Of a stretch of DNA of 20,308 nucleotides, positions 7,617 through 14,419 are shown piece after piece. Numbering within the stretch: the first letter of the stretch is position 1; each line of letters begins with the position of its first letter. A program made the translations under genes and the position numbers. Source of the stretch: a virus; IMG/VR virus record IMGVR_UViG_3300042449_000097, positions 1-20,308 of that record. One strand, 5' to 3'. Below the pieces are notes generated by a model that saw only the letters and a list, made by a program, of their open reading frames with translations, was not told the DNA's origin and searched no databases.

Positions 7617-9356
7617 TTAGTTAGCCATCATTGTAATCCAGTTGGTCCCATCGGACTGAATCATAGCAAATTTACCGGCGGTCGCCGCAAGAATTGCTGT
7701 GCCCGCCGTGTTGGACCCCAAGGGAATGACGTTGGATGACGCAGAAGTTACCGCAATCGCGGTGACGTTGTTCAAATACAAGACGCGGCCCGTAAAACTT
7801 GCGGCGGCTGGCAAGGTGACCGTGCAAGCCGTGGTCGTGAACCGCAACGATACATCGGTGGTCGCTACCGTGTAGGTGGCCGCATTGGTTAGGCTGGGCG
7901 CTCGAAAGGCAATCGAACCGTTGACATCCAAGTTGGTCGTCGGGGTTCGGCTAATACCGACTTTGCCGCCAAAATAGTTATTAGCCGTGCCATTAGCATA
8001 AAAGCCCCAAACCGTACCCGTCCCCGAAGTGTTGACGTTTGAAAAAAATCCATACGCGGTGCCGGTTGTGGCAGAAAGGTCATCGGCGTTAAACGCATAA
8101 TTGGTACTCGCGCCAACAAGCGTAGAGTTAACGTAAAACCCAACCTGAGTTGTAACCGTAGAAGCGTTAAACGATGCCTGCGTAGCAAGAAAATGTTGAA
8201 GCCCAGAAAGGGTCGGGTGGGCGGCAACAACACCAATGCTAGTTGTATAGCCTCGCGCAGTGCCTGTTGCGTCAGTTTGCACGGTAGCAACGGTTCTATT
8301 TGAATACGGGTTTGCGCTCCCGGTTAAAGTTTTGTTGTTGTAAAAGTTAGTGCCTGCTGGGGCAGCGGAACCCACACTTGCGCTAGTTGACGCAACAACT
8401 GTCGTAAATGAACCCGTGGTGGGTGTTGTAGCGCCTACAGTGCCGTTGATATTGATAGACGCCGTGCCGGTCAGGTTGGTCACCGTGCCGCTGGACGGCG
8501 TGCCCAACGCGCCGCCGTTGACAACAAAGGCGCCCGCGCTTCCGGTGTTAACGCCCAACGCCGTAACAACACCTGTGCCCGTTGTAGTGGTCGCAGGCGC
8601 TACGCCCGCGCCGCCGCCGATGACCAAAGCATTCGCCGCTAACGTCGCCGACGACGCCCAGGTGCTTGCGGATGAAAAGTAAGGAACGCCGCCCGACGTC
8701 CCCGCAACCGTTAACGCCAACGTGCCAGACCCGGTAACAGGCGACCCGGTTACCGATATGAGGCCGCCGGTAAATGTCTGCCCAACGCTAGTCACCGTGC
8801 CGGTAGTTGGGGTGGTCCAAGTAGGCGTACCGGCGCCTGCGCTGGTCAGCACCTGGCCCGCAGTGCCAGCCGCAGTAAAACCATAGGCGGTGCCGGTCCC
8901 ATATGGAACAGCGCCAGCAGTTGGGGTTGCAGCACCATTCGTACCGCCGTTAGCGATTGCTAGTGTTCCGCCCAACGTAATGGTGCCCGACGATGTTATG
9001 GGGCCGCCCGACGTCGTAAACCCGGTGGTGCCGCCAGATACATCCACGCTGGTGACAGAGCCCCCTGGCGCCGTAGTCCACCCCGGCGAACCAGCGCCGT
9101 TGCTGGTCAATATTTGTCCGGGCAAGCCAACCGTCGTAAATCTATATGACGCGCCGTCACCATACGCTATGGCGCCGGATTGCGGCGTAGACGTAGAGTT
9201 TGTTCCGCCATTTGCAATAGGCGTAACGCCGGTTCCCGCGCCGGTGATGGTGAACAGGTTTAGAAAGAATCGATACCACTCGCGTGATATTTGACCGTTT
9301 CGCGCGTCCAAAAATGGAACGCGTGGTGGTGTGATATTAGTGGTATTGTCAGCCAT
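7617..9356 (-). CDS. Repetitive tail fibre protein in the P22 tail-needle slot, 579 aa
   Basis: A low-charge Gly/Thr/Ser/Ala-rich protein. Residues 9-38 carry an anchor segment common to phage fibres: NITPPRVPFLDARNGQISRE then WYRFFLNLF. Two diverged repeats of about 87 residues follow (47-133 and 134-220), each starting IANGGTN and containing GAGxPxWTT and GxxTSV. The more variable body contains TTPTTGSFTTV at 310-320, and the C-terminal beta domain includes TTDVSLRFTTTACTVTLPAA. It overlaps the gp10-like gene by 8 nt (ATGGCTGA) and has no good Shine-Dalgarno, so coupling is likely. In P22 the gene after gp10 encodes the tail needle gp26; this protein fills that slot but lacks a heptad needle. 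Likely a virion fibre; docking on the hub is inferred. Confidence 0.75.
   Translation of the reverse strand: MADNTTNITPPRVPFLDARNGQISREWYRFFLNLFTITGAGTGVTPIANGGTNSTSTPQSGAIAYGDGASYRFTTVGLPGQILTSNGAGSPGWTTAPGGSVTSVDVSGGTTGFTTSGGPITSSGTITLGGTLAIANGGTNGAATPTAGAVPYGTGTAYGFTAAGTAGQVLTSAGAGTPTWTTPTTGTVTSVGQTFTGGLISVTGSPVTGSGTLALTVAGTSGGVPYFSSASTWASSATLAANALVIGGGAGVAPATTTTGTGVVTALGVNTGSAGAFVVNGGALGTPSSGTVTNLTGTASININGTVGATTPTTGSFTTVVASTSASVGSAAPAGTNFYNNKTLTGSANPYSNRTVATVQTDATGTARGYTTSIGVVAAHPTLSGLQHFLATQASFNASTVTTQVGFYVNSTLVGASTNYAFNADDLSATTGTAYGFFSNVNTSGTGTVWGFYANGTANNYFGGKVGISRTPTTNLDVNGSIAFRAPSLTNAATYTVATTDVSLRFTTTACTVTLPAAASFTGRVLYLNNVTAIAVTSASSNVIPLGSNTAGTAILAATAGKFAMIQSDGTNWITMMAN
8697..9218 (-). 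repeat. Two diverged ~87-residue tandem repeats within the fibre gene
   Basis: Within the 579-residue fibre protein, residues 47-133 and 134-220 align as two consecutive units. Both begin IANGGTN, followed by a TP.(S/A)GA(I/V).YG.G..Y.FT segment, GQ(I/V)LTS.GAG.P.WTT and a (T/S)VTSV segment. The DNA has diverged: the IANGGTN codons differ at most third positions between copies (att gca aat ggc gga aca aac versus atc gct aac ggc ggt acg aat). The repeat is therefore old and kept at protein level, not a recent duplication. Confidence 0.8.
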
Positions 9357-10779
9357 TAGTTGCAGATACGGTCAATTCAGCGCCGATAATGGCTACTTTT
9401 ACTGGGTCGGTGCCGGACACTTCGTAAACCCTGTCTCGAATCTTTTCCGTCATCCCTAACCGGCGCCAAATGGCCCGCGTGCCATACGACCCAATTGCGC
9501 CCATTGATGTCCAATGTTCGTTTGACCAGGTGTGACCACCATCGTCAGACCAACGAAGCATGGCTTGAGGGTCACTGCCTTGCCCGGTGTTAAGGCCAAC
9601 GCCCGTTTCGCAGTCAAGCTGTAGCGAATGCTGCGCCGTTCGCTTTAGGTTGTTTTGCCCAGATGGCAGCGCTCGCCACGACCGAAGCCAACGCTGTACC
9701 GCGCCGTTGTCCGCATAAACATCGAGGTCAAACGCATAGATATTGCCGTTGGCGTAATCACCCACCACGATTTCGTTGTTGTAATTCATTTGGCAGTTGC
9801 TGATATGCCGCGTAAATTGGCCGTTGCTGAACGCGGCCCGTTCATGCCAAGCGCCGGTTGCAACGTCGTACACCCAAGTAGCGTTGCCGGTTGGAAAAAT
9901 CAGCACATAAAACGAATGCCCGTCTTGCTGGTAAGTGTAGCCAATGGCGTCGGAGATGGTAGCGTAGCCTTGAATGGCAAACTCTATGGCGTGTGTGCTA
10001 ATCCGTTGACCGGTGTAACCGTTCGCCCGGTAGACCATACCGTTGCCACGGGCGTCGGAGCCCAACCAGAATAGCCCATTGTCCATCTTGGCTACTGAAT
10101 ACGGAGCCGCGCAACCAAGCTCGTTAAATGCGCCCTGTATGCGCTCCAGCGGAAACGCTGCCGCGCCTGAGTCGTACCACACCTCAACGGTGTTGGTGCC
10201 AAACAGCCACGCCTCGCGGTGGTCAATCGCAATGGCAAGCAGACCGTCAGGGGAACCTTCGGCGCTAGCAAAATCCAACGGATCTACCGACGTTCCATCC
10301 AGCAACTGAGTGACCCAAATCCTTTGCGAATTGGGTTCGTTGAACACGAAGTACCCGTCCAAATACCCCACCGTTACCGCGCCGGGAAAGTCAGGGTCGG
10401 TAATTTGCGCGAACACGCCGGTGCTGGCGTTGTAGATAAACCCGGCGGGGTTACAGGCGACAAATAGTTGGGTTCCATTGTCGGACATGCTGACCGGGCC
10501 AGCGCCAGATACGGTGCCCAGTGCAGTTGCGGTCCACGCTGAGTCTATTTTGTATAATGTGTTGCCGGACACCGCATAGCCGTACGCCCCAAATTGCCAC
10601 AGCCCGCGCACAGGGCCAGTCCCTAACGTCGCTAACAGCCGCAGACCAGGCGCGCGGTTGAGAAAGCCAGCGTCTTTGCCGTTTTCTGGGGTGGCTTCTG
10701 GAAACAGATTGACCATGCGGTTGTCCGCAGCGTTGACGCTGCGAGCCACATACGCCTGCCCCAGAATTGGCATTTTCAT
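9349..10779 (-). CDS. Packaged-DNA stabilization / tail hub protein, P22 gp10-like, 476 aa
   Basis: This matches the P22 gp10 family (Phage_stabilise), the hub ring below gp4 that seals the portal and binds spikes and needle. Length agrees with P22 gp10 (about 472 residues). Family features include the N-terminal MPILGQAYVARSVNAADNRM then VNLFPE, RAPGLRLLATLGTGPVRGLW, and a repeated beta-strand pattern (YGYAVSGNTLYKID, QLFVACNPAGFIYN, LDGYFVFNEPNSQRIWVTQL, NTVEVWYDSG) like propeller blades. I start at the ATG 10777-10779, which overlaps the TGA of the gp4-like gene (TGATG); a TTG one codon earlier is open but less likely. A second in-frame ATG (10771-10773, MPILGQ) is possible. No strong Shine-Dalgarno is visible, so translation probably re-initiates after the upstream gene. 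Confidence 0.9.
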   Translation of the reverse strand: MKMPILGQAYVARSVNAADNRMVNLFPEATPENGKDAGFLNRAPGLRLLATLGTGPVRGLWQFGAYGYAVSGNTLYKIDSAWTATALGTVSGAGPVSMSDNGTQLFVACNPAGFIYNASTGVFAQITDPDFPGAVTVGYLDGYFVFNEPNSQRIWVTQLLDGTSVDPLDFASAEGSPDGLLAIAIDHREAWLFGTNTVEVWYDSGAAAFPLERIQGAFNELGCAAPYSVAKMDNGLFWLGSDARGNGMVYRANGYTGQRISTHAIEFAIQGYATISDAIGYTYQQDGHSFYVLIFPTGNATWVYDVATGAWHERAAFSNGQFTRHISNCQMNYNNEIVVGDYANGNIYAFDLDVYADNGAVQRWLRSWRALPSGQNNLKRTAQHSLQLDCETGVGLNTGQGSDPQAMLRWSDDGGHTWSNEHWTSMGAIGSYGTRAIWRRLGMTEKIRDRVYEVSGTDPVKVAIIGAELTVSATNG

Positions 10780-11525
10780 CAATAGTTGCCGGCAAAGACG
10801 TTAAACCGCTGGCGGGTGCCAACGATGCTGTACGGCAAGCTCATGATGTCATCTGGGTTGTTGATGCGCTTCAGATTACGCTTGCTGGTCATGGCGATGC
10901 GCGACACGGTAGGCGACGGTTCGACGCCAAATTCCGGCGCCAATTCGCACGCCAGATTGTATTTGAACGCCCGCAAATAACCTGGCGGCAACACCAACAC
11001 GGTTGATAGTGACGCGGCTTGATGCAGTTCAGCCACTGAAACAAAATGCCATTCCAGCACCCGTGTGGGCACGGGGTAGATGTACATTTCAATGTCGGGG
11101 TATGTCATGTTAACCCAGATGACTTGCGGGTAAGTGCTGGTCACAGTCTTAACGGCGATGCCGTTATACTGTTGCTGGTTGAGGATTTTGATGCCGAACG
11201 AAATGCCCGTAGAAGCGTCCTTAAAGTACGTCGAATCATCAAGCAGGATAGGGCGGTTGCCCACAAAGTCGCCAGACGGGCCCAACGTGCGGCTGATAGT
11301 GTTCGGGGGCCAGCTAAACACTTGGTCTTGCGTTGAGAACACGCTAAGGCGCTCGGTGTTCCACGAATCAATCATTTGATTCATGGCGGTCAACGCATCT
11401 TGTGCGGTAGCCGCAGACGGCACTTCGCCTTCAGCTAATTGTCCAATCAACCGCAGCGCGGCGTTGATTTGGTCGCCCGCTGTCGTTGACGTTGTAAACG
11501 AAGTTGATGGGACAATAATCGTCAT
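10779..11525 (-). CDS. Head-tail adaptor / tail accessory factor, P22 gp4-like, 248 aa
   Basis: This matches the P22 gp4 tail accessory factor family, which forms the ring that binds the portal and carries gp10. The first third is helical and typical: AGDQINAALRLIGQLAEGEV, then AATAQDALTAMNQMIDSWNT and an SVFSTQDQVFSWP segment. The middle is beta-rich (YPQVIWVNMTYPDIEMYIYP, VLEWHFVS). The C-terminal part is helical, with YLRAFKYNLACELAPEFGV and a basic SKRNLKRINN. It is longer than P22 gp4 (about 166 residues), as in many distant relatives. P22 gp4 has muramidase activity; I cannot assign catalytic residues here. The ATG is preceded by GGAG about 9 nt upstream and starts one base after the membrane-protein stop. 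It is followed at once by the gp10-like gene, as in P22. Confidence 0.85.
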   Translation of the reverse strand: MTIIVPSTSFTTSTTAGDQINAALRLIGQLAEGEVPSAATAQDALTAMNQMIDSWNTERLSVFSTQDQVFSWPPNTISRTLGPSGDFVGNRPILLDDSTYFKDASTGISFGIKILNQQQYNGIAVKTVTSTYPQVIWVNMTYPDIEMYIYPVPTRVLEWHFVSVAELHQAASLSTVLVLPPGYLRAFKYNLACELAPEFGVEPSPTVSRIAMTSKRNLKRINNPDDIMSLPYSIVGTRQRFNVFAGNY

Positions 11526-11526
11526 T

Positions 11527-11826
11527 TCACATTACTCCGGCCATTAGAAGCACAGCCGCTATGGGCAATGATAAATTCCAGAACCAAGAATGAACATCCC
11601 ACACCCGCCGGTCAGCCCAACCCCACCAAGGCAGGTTGGCGCGGCGGCCTTGGCCGTATCGTTCAATCCACTTGTACTCGGCCTGCGCGTGTTCACGGCC
11701 CATCAAAACGCCCGACATCAACGCCGCGCCAATCCACCAGTTGCCGGTGGCAAAGCCGACTGCGGTTTGCACCGCAATGGCAATTAGCGCGTGCTCTAAA
11801 CAGTTCAATGGCGAATTTTCAATCAT
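11527..11826 (-). CDS. Small phage membrane protein, three hydrophobic segments, 99 aa
   Basis: I set the start at the ATG 11824-11826, five bases after the tailspike stop; the frame stays open upstream, but that extension would lie inside the tailspike gene. The 99 residues contain two adjoining hydrophobic helices at about 12-43 (ALIAIAVQTAVGFATG, NWWIGAALMSGVLMG), the motif GREHAQAEYKW at 43-53, a Trp-rich loop (NLPWWGWADRRVW) and a C-terminal hydrophobic segment (LSLPIAAVLLMAGVM). I recognise the HALIA...GREHAQAE pattern from phage membrane proteins of unknown function. It sits between tailspike and gp4-like genes, away from the lysis block. It could be a lysis accessory, a superinfection-exclusion protein or something else; the sequence does not settle this. 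There is no clear Shine-Dalgarno. Confidence 0.75.
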   Translation of the reverse strand: MIENSPLNCLEHALIAIAVQTAVGFATGNWWIGAALMSGVLMGREHAQAEYKWIERYGQGRRANLPWWGWADRRVWDVHSWFWNLSLPIAAVLLMAGVM

Positions 11827-11831
11827 GGCGG

Positions 11832-13799
11832 CTACGCGAGGTTCACGAACGCAGCCAAAACCCCAGTGCCGGGGGAATTGGTATTGCAACTCAGGAACGT
11901 GACCGCATACGAGTAAGTCCCCCCGAGTCGATTTTCAATGTAGAGCCTGTTGGTTGCAGTGTCTGCGCTAACCGTTAATTTGCCGTCGGTGCCTGTCGTC
12001 CCAGTTAGCTGGCCCGTTGTGACGTTCAAATTTGATGTGACGGACATCGAGGTTAACGAACCGGACGTTCCGACCCTAAACGTCAATAATCCGCTTTGAC
12101 CAGCAGCGGCGTTCCCGCCAATAAGCACCAGCCCTTTAGTGACGTCGTCCCATTGAAAATACCCGGCTTTGTCATCCAACAAGGTAATGACGTCTGGCTG
12201 CGCCATCCCGTTCTGTGTCCCACCAGCCGCGATTTGCATCGACTGAGCCGTAATATTTGCGCCGTTGAACCGTTCTTCCCATTGCGTGTTTACGGTTCTG
12301 TTTGTTAAAGCGGCAATGCCTGCCGCAGAGGTTGCGTCCGGCTGGTTGCAATCCACCAAAACGCCGCGCACGGCAGAGGCAATGTTTACCACAGGATTGA
12401 AATATCCAGCGCCGCCGGAACTGTTTACGACGTATAAGCCGGTTATTTCAACGCCGCGAGAGTAAGTCGCTACACCAGCCGCAGGAGCCACAACATATGC
12501 AGCCGGAGTTGTGCACTGAATCATCCGATGGTTGATCAGCTTGATATTTACGCCGCGAATCACCGCGCTTGAGTTTGCTGGCGCATTACTCGGAAACTCC
12601 GCTCGGCCATCGAACGCGCAGGAAATCAGCGTATGCGTCAACCCGCTGAGATAGAGGTTGGCAATTGCAGGCGTGGACACACAGTTCGCCGCGATAATCG
12701 TGTTGTAAAACGCTTCAAATTGGATGGCGACCACGCGATAACAAGCATCAGTCCCATCCACTTCGGCTGTGCCGCCACCTACGCGCAGCCCATGACCGCC
12801 CGTCCAACATGATGTGCAATTCAGCAGCGTGACCATGCCGGGCTGTGAACGGTTGGTAAACGATAGATACGAGCCTCCGGCCACCATAAACCCGGAGCCT
12901 TTGACGCAATTTACCTCGCAGTTTTCGGCCACGGAATTAACAAACTCATTACAAAAAAGGATGCCGTCCCCGTTCTGGTTCATGACGCGCAAGTTGAGCA
13001 AGTAAGCCTTGCGTGCCGTTTGATAACCAACCGCGTCGTCGGGACAAACCATTACGCCCGCGTCGTTCACCGCAAAACTTGCTGCGTAGGCTGTCGCTGA
13101 CCGCGAAATGGTCATGTCAGACACTGTGCAGCCTTGCGCTTTGATGCGAATCACCGCGCCGCCGTTGAAATCGCCAATGATCTGCGTTGCGCTGACGTTG
13201 CTGCCAGTACCAACTACGCCCGCGCTGCCTGTCGCACTGCGTGCGTTTCCGCCACCACCAGCGCCTATGAAAGACATCCCTACCGCATCCATCACCAGCG
13301 ATGATGTCACTCGGTAGCTGCCTGCGGGGAAAAATAATTCTTTTGACGTATTTTTGACGGCGGTGATAGCAGCTTGAATCGCCGCCGTGTCATCCGTCAC
13401 CCCATTCCCAACCGCGCCAAAGTCTTTAACGCTTACGCTTTCGCGCAGCTTGGTTTGGACGGTAGTAGAAACTGCGCCTGTTCCGGCTGGCAGATAGCCC
13501 ACGCTGTTGCTGCCCGATGGTGCCATAAGGTCATCAAGTTCAATGGCGTTGATGGTGACAGTAAGATAGCCAATCTTGGACACTACAAGGTCATACGTTC
13601 CGTTAGCGGCGTAGAACGCTACCTGGCCGGTCGAAGACGATAGGAACGGGTTAGCCAACGGCGTAATGCCATTGTCGCTATACAGCGTGGCTGCTGTAGA
13701 AGTGCCGGCGACATAGACCGTGCAGGTGGCGTTAGAAAGAACCATTAGCGTCGAACTGGTGGAAGTCGTGGACGCTATAAAGTTGACATATCTCTGCAC
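11832..13799 (-). CDS. Tailspike with pectate-lyase-fold beta-helix, 655 aa
   Basis: Probable receptor-recognising and possibly polysaccharide-degrading tailspike. Residues 1-90 form a virion-binding domain (MQRYVNFIASTTSTS, AGTSTAATLYSDNGITPLAN, STGQVAFYAANGTYDLVVS). Residues 121-145 are the hallmark entry to a pectate-lyase superfamily beta-helix (SVSVKDFGAVGNGVTDDTAA then IQAAI), followed by LFFPAGSYRVTSSLVM and helix-like rungs (GGAVIRIKAQGCTVSDMTIS, VNSVAENCEVNCVKGSGFMV). About 560-655 is a beta C-terminal domain. Length is close to P22 tailspike (666 residues), but the gene lies between coat and gp4 instead of at the end of the late region. Catalytic acids cannot be assigned by eye. The start is GTG (13797-13799), with AGGAG about 8 nt upstream overlapping the previous stop codon. 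Confidence 0.85.
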   Translation of the reverse strand: MQRYVNFIASTTSTSSTLMVLSNATCTVYVAGTSTAATLYSDNGITPLANPFLSSSTGQVAFYAANGTYDLVVSKIGYLTVTINAIELDDLMAPSGSNSVGYLPAGTGAVSTTVQTKLRESVSVKDFGAVGNGVTDDTAAIQAAITAVKNTSKELFFPAGSYRVTSSLVMDAVGMSFIGAGGGGNARSATGSAGVVGTGSNVSATQIIGDFNGGAVIRIKAQGCTVSDMTISRSATAYAASFAVNDAGVMVCPDDAVGYQTARKAYLLNLRVMNQNGDGILFCNEFVNSVAENCEVNCVKGSGFMVAGGSYLSFTNRSQPGMVTLLNCTSCWTGGHGLRVGGGTAEVDGTDACYRVVAIQFEAFYNTIIAANCVSTPAIANLYLSGLTHTLISCAFDGRAEFPSNAPANSSAVIRGVNIKLINHRMIQCTTPAAYVVAPAAGVATYSRGVEITGLYVVNSSGGAGYFNPVVNIASAVRGVLVDCNQPDATSAAGIAALTNRTVNTQWEERFNGANITAQSMQIAAGGTQNGMAQPDVITLLDDKAGYFQWDDVTKGLVLIGGNAAAGQSGLLTFRVGTSGSLTSMSVTSNLNVTTGQLTGTTGTDGKLTVSADTATNRLYIENRLGGTYSYAVTFLSCNTNSPGTGVLAAFVNLA

Positions 13800-13810
13800 G
13801 GCGGAAACTC

Positions 13811-13975
13811 CTATGCGGCAGGTCGGCGGCGGCGTTTAGCCTCTAATTCATTGACCGGAGCTTCCGGTTCACCGGGAGTATATCGCACCCATCCATTACG
13901 TTCATCCGCATCCGCTTCCGCATCCGCGATAGCGACTTTGGTGCCGTGTTTGGGGTGTCTGAGGTAGATGTGCAT
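13811..13975 (-). CDS. Conserved small phage protein MHIYLRHP, 54 aa
   Basis: A 54-residue protein starting MHIYLRHPKHGTKVAI, with a central RNGWVRYTPGEPEAPVNELE and a basic end AKRRRRPAA. I recognise the HGTKVAI...GWVRYTP pattern as a small conserved protein next to phage head genes; its function is unknown to me. The C-terminal KRRRR tract suggests contact with nucleic acid or an acidic partner, as inference. The ATG (13973-13975) immediately follows the U-tract of a strong terminator hairpin and has no Shine-Dalgarno. Its stop TAG forms part of the AGGAG that serves the tailspike gene. A longer open frame (13843-14112) overlaps it in another frame but runs through the terminator hairpin and looks like noise. 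Residues 18-26 are encoded around a hexanucleotide repeat. Confidence 0.8.
   Translation of the reverse strand: MHIYLRHPKHGTKVAIADAEADADERNGWVRYTPGEPEAPVNELEAKRRRRPAA
13904..13927. repeat. Four-copy hexanucleotide repeat in the 54-aa gene
   Basis: Four tandem 6-base units, read on the coding strand as gcggat, gcggaa, gcggat, gcggat, encode alternating Ala-Asp/Glu (ADAEADAD). In-frame gain or loss of units would change the length of this acidic stretch without shifting frame. Confidence 0.8.
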
Positions 13976-14005
13976 AAAGAAAACGGGGCGGTTGCCCGCC
14001 CCGTT
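13976..14005 (-). terminator. Intrinsic terminator after the head gene block
   Basis: On the minus strand a perfect 10-bp GC-rich stem (AACGGGGCGG pairing with CCGCCCCGTT) with a 4-nt loop GCAA is followed directly by TTTTCTTT. This is a textbook rho-independent terminator. It lies 12 nt after the stop of the 129-residue gene and ends right at the ATG of the 54-residue gene, dividing the head genes from the tail genes. Confidence 0.9.
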
Positions 14006-14017
14006 CCTATTCGCTTT

Positions 14018-14407
14018 TTAGGCGATTCGGTACAAAGTCCAAGCGCCGTCGCCGGTCTTGCGCGCGCGGAACGCAGCCGACGTAACAGTCGCAGCGGTTG
14101 CCGTGCCCACAATCGTCCAACCCGTGCCGGTCGCCACGGTGGCGGTAGAGCCAGCCGTGTTGATCAGATTCAAGTTGAACCCGCTGTCCACTTTTACGTT
14201 GGGCAGCGCAGCCTCAAGCAAAGCCACCGTTGGCAGAGTCTGCGTGCCAGGCGTGCCGCTAGCGACAATCAAACCAGTCAGCAGTTGAGCCGCCGTCAGA
14301 GTGCCCGCCGCCGAAACCGTAGCCGGGGCGCTCTGAATCGCCAAGGTGATTTCGTTAACATTGCCGTCAGTAGTCTGATAGCCGTTGCCGGTAGAAGGAA
14401 ATGCCAT
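14018..14407 (-). CDS. Small beta-rich head protein, possible decoration protein, 129 aa
   Basis: A 129-residue protein rich in Thr, Ala and Gly. A helix-like opening (MAFPSTGNGYQTTDGNVNEI) is followed by LTAAQLLTGLIVASGTPGTQ, a TLPTVALLEAALPN segment and a beta C-terminus with GSTATVATGTGWTIVGTATA and ARKTGDGAWTLYRIA. I recognise this C-terminal pattern from phage structural proteins, but I know no proven function. It comes directly after coat, with a very good ribosome site (AAGGAG, 8 nt from ATG), so it is probably made in quantity. A capsid decoration or cement protein would fit; a fibre-like accessory is the alternative. A strong terminator follows its stop codon. Confidence 0.65.
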   Translation of the reverse strand: MAFPSTGNGYQTTDGNVNEITLAIQSAPATVSAAGTLTAAQLLTGLIVASGTPGTQTLPTVALLEAALPNVKVDSGFNLNLINTAGSTATVATGTGWTIVGTATAATVTSAAFRARKTGDGAWTLYRIA

Positions 14408-14419
14408 GATATTTTCTCC

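Noticed and set aside
7889-8290. A 133-codon Leu/Arg-rich frame on the minus strand overlapping the 579-aa fibre.
   Set aside because: Alternative-frame reading inside a secure gene, no Shine-Dalgarno or motif; the Leu/Arg richness follows from the repeat codons.
8697-9218. CRISPR-like array in the repetitive fibre gene.
   Set aside because: The repeats are long, coding, and diverged at codon third positions; there are no short identical repeats with spacers.
8350-9294. Pro/Val/Ala-rich plus-strand frames opposite the fibre repeats.
   Set aside because: They are the reverse reading of a Gly/Thr/Ala-rich repeat gene; the composition is explained by that.
6500-9356. Diversity-generating retroelement variable region in a fibre C-terminus.
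   Set aside because: I see no reverse transcriptase, no template repeat and no C-type-lectin-like C-terminus in the window. It could not be excluded if the elements lay outside.
11827-11889. Upstream start extending the 99-aa membrane protein by 21 residues.
   Set aside because: It would overlap the tailspike end, and the added residues do not look like the hydrophobic family start; ATG 11826 fits the usual gene spacing.
13843-14112. An 89-codon minus-strand frame across the terminator.
   Set aside because: It runs through the terminator hairpin and into the 129-aa gene, and overlaps in another frame the better supported 54-aa gene, whose sequence I recognise.
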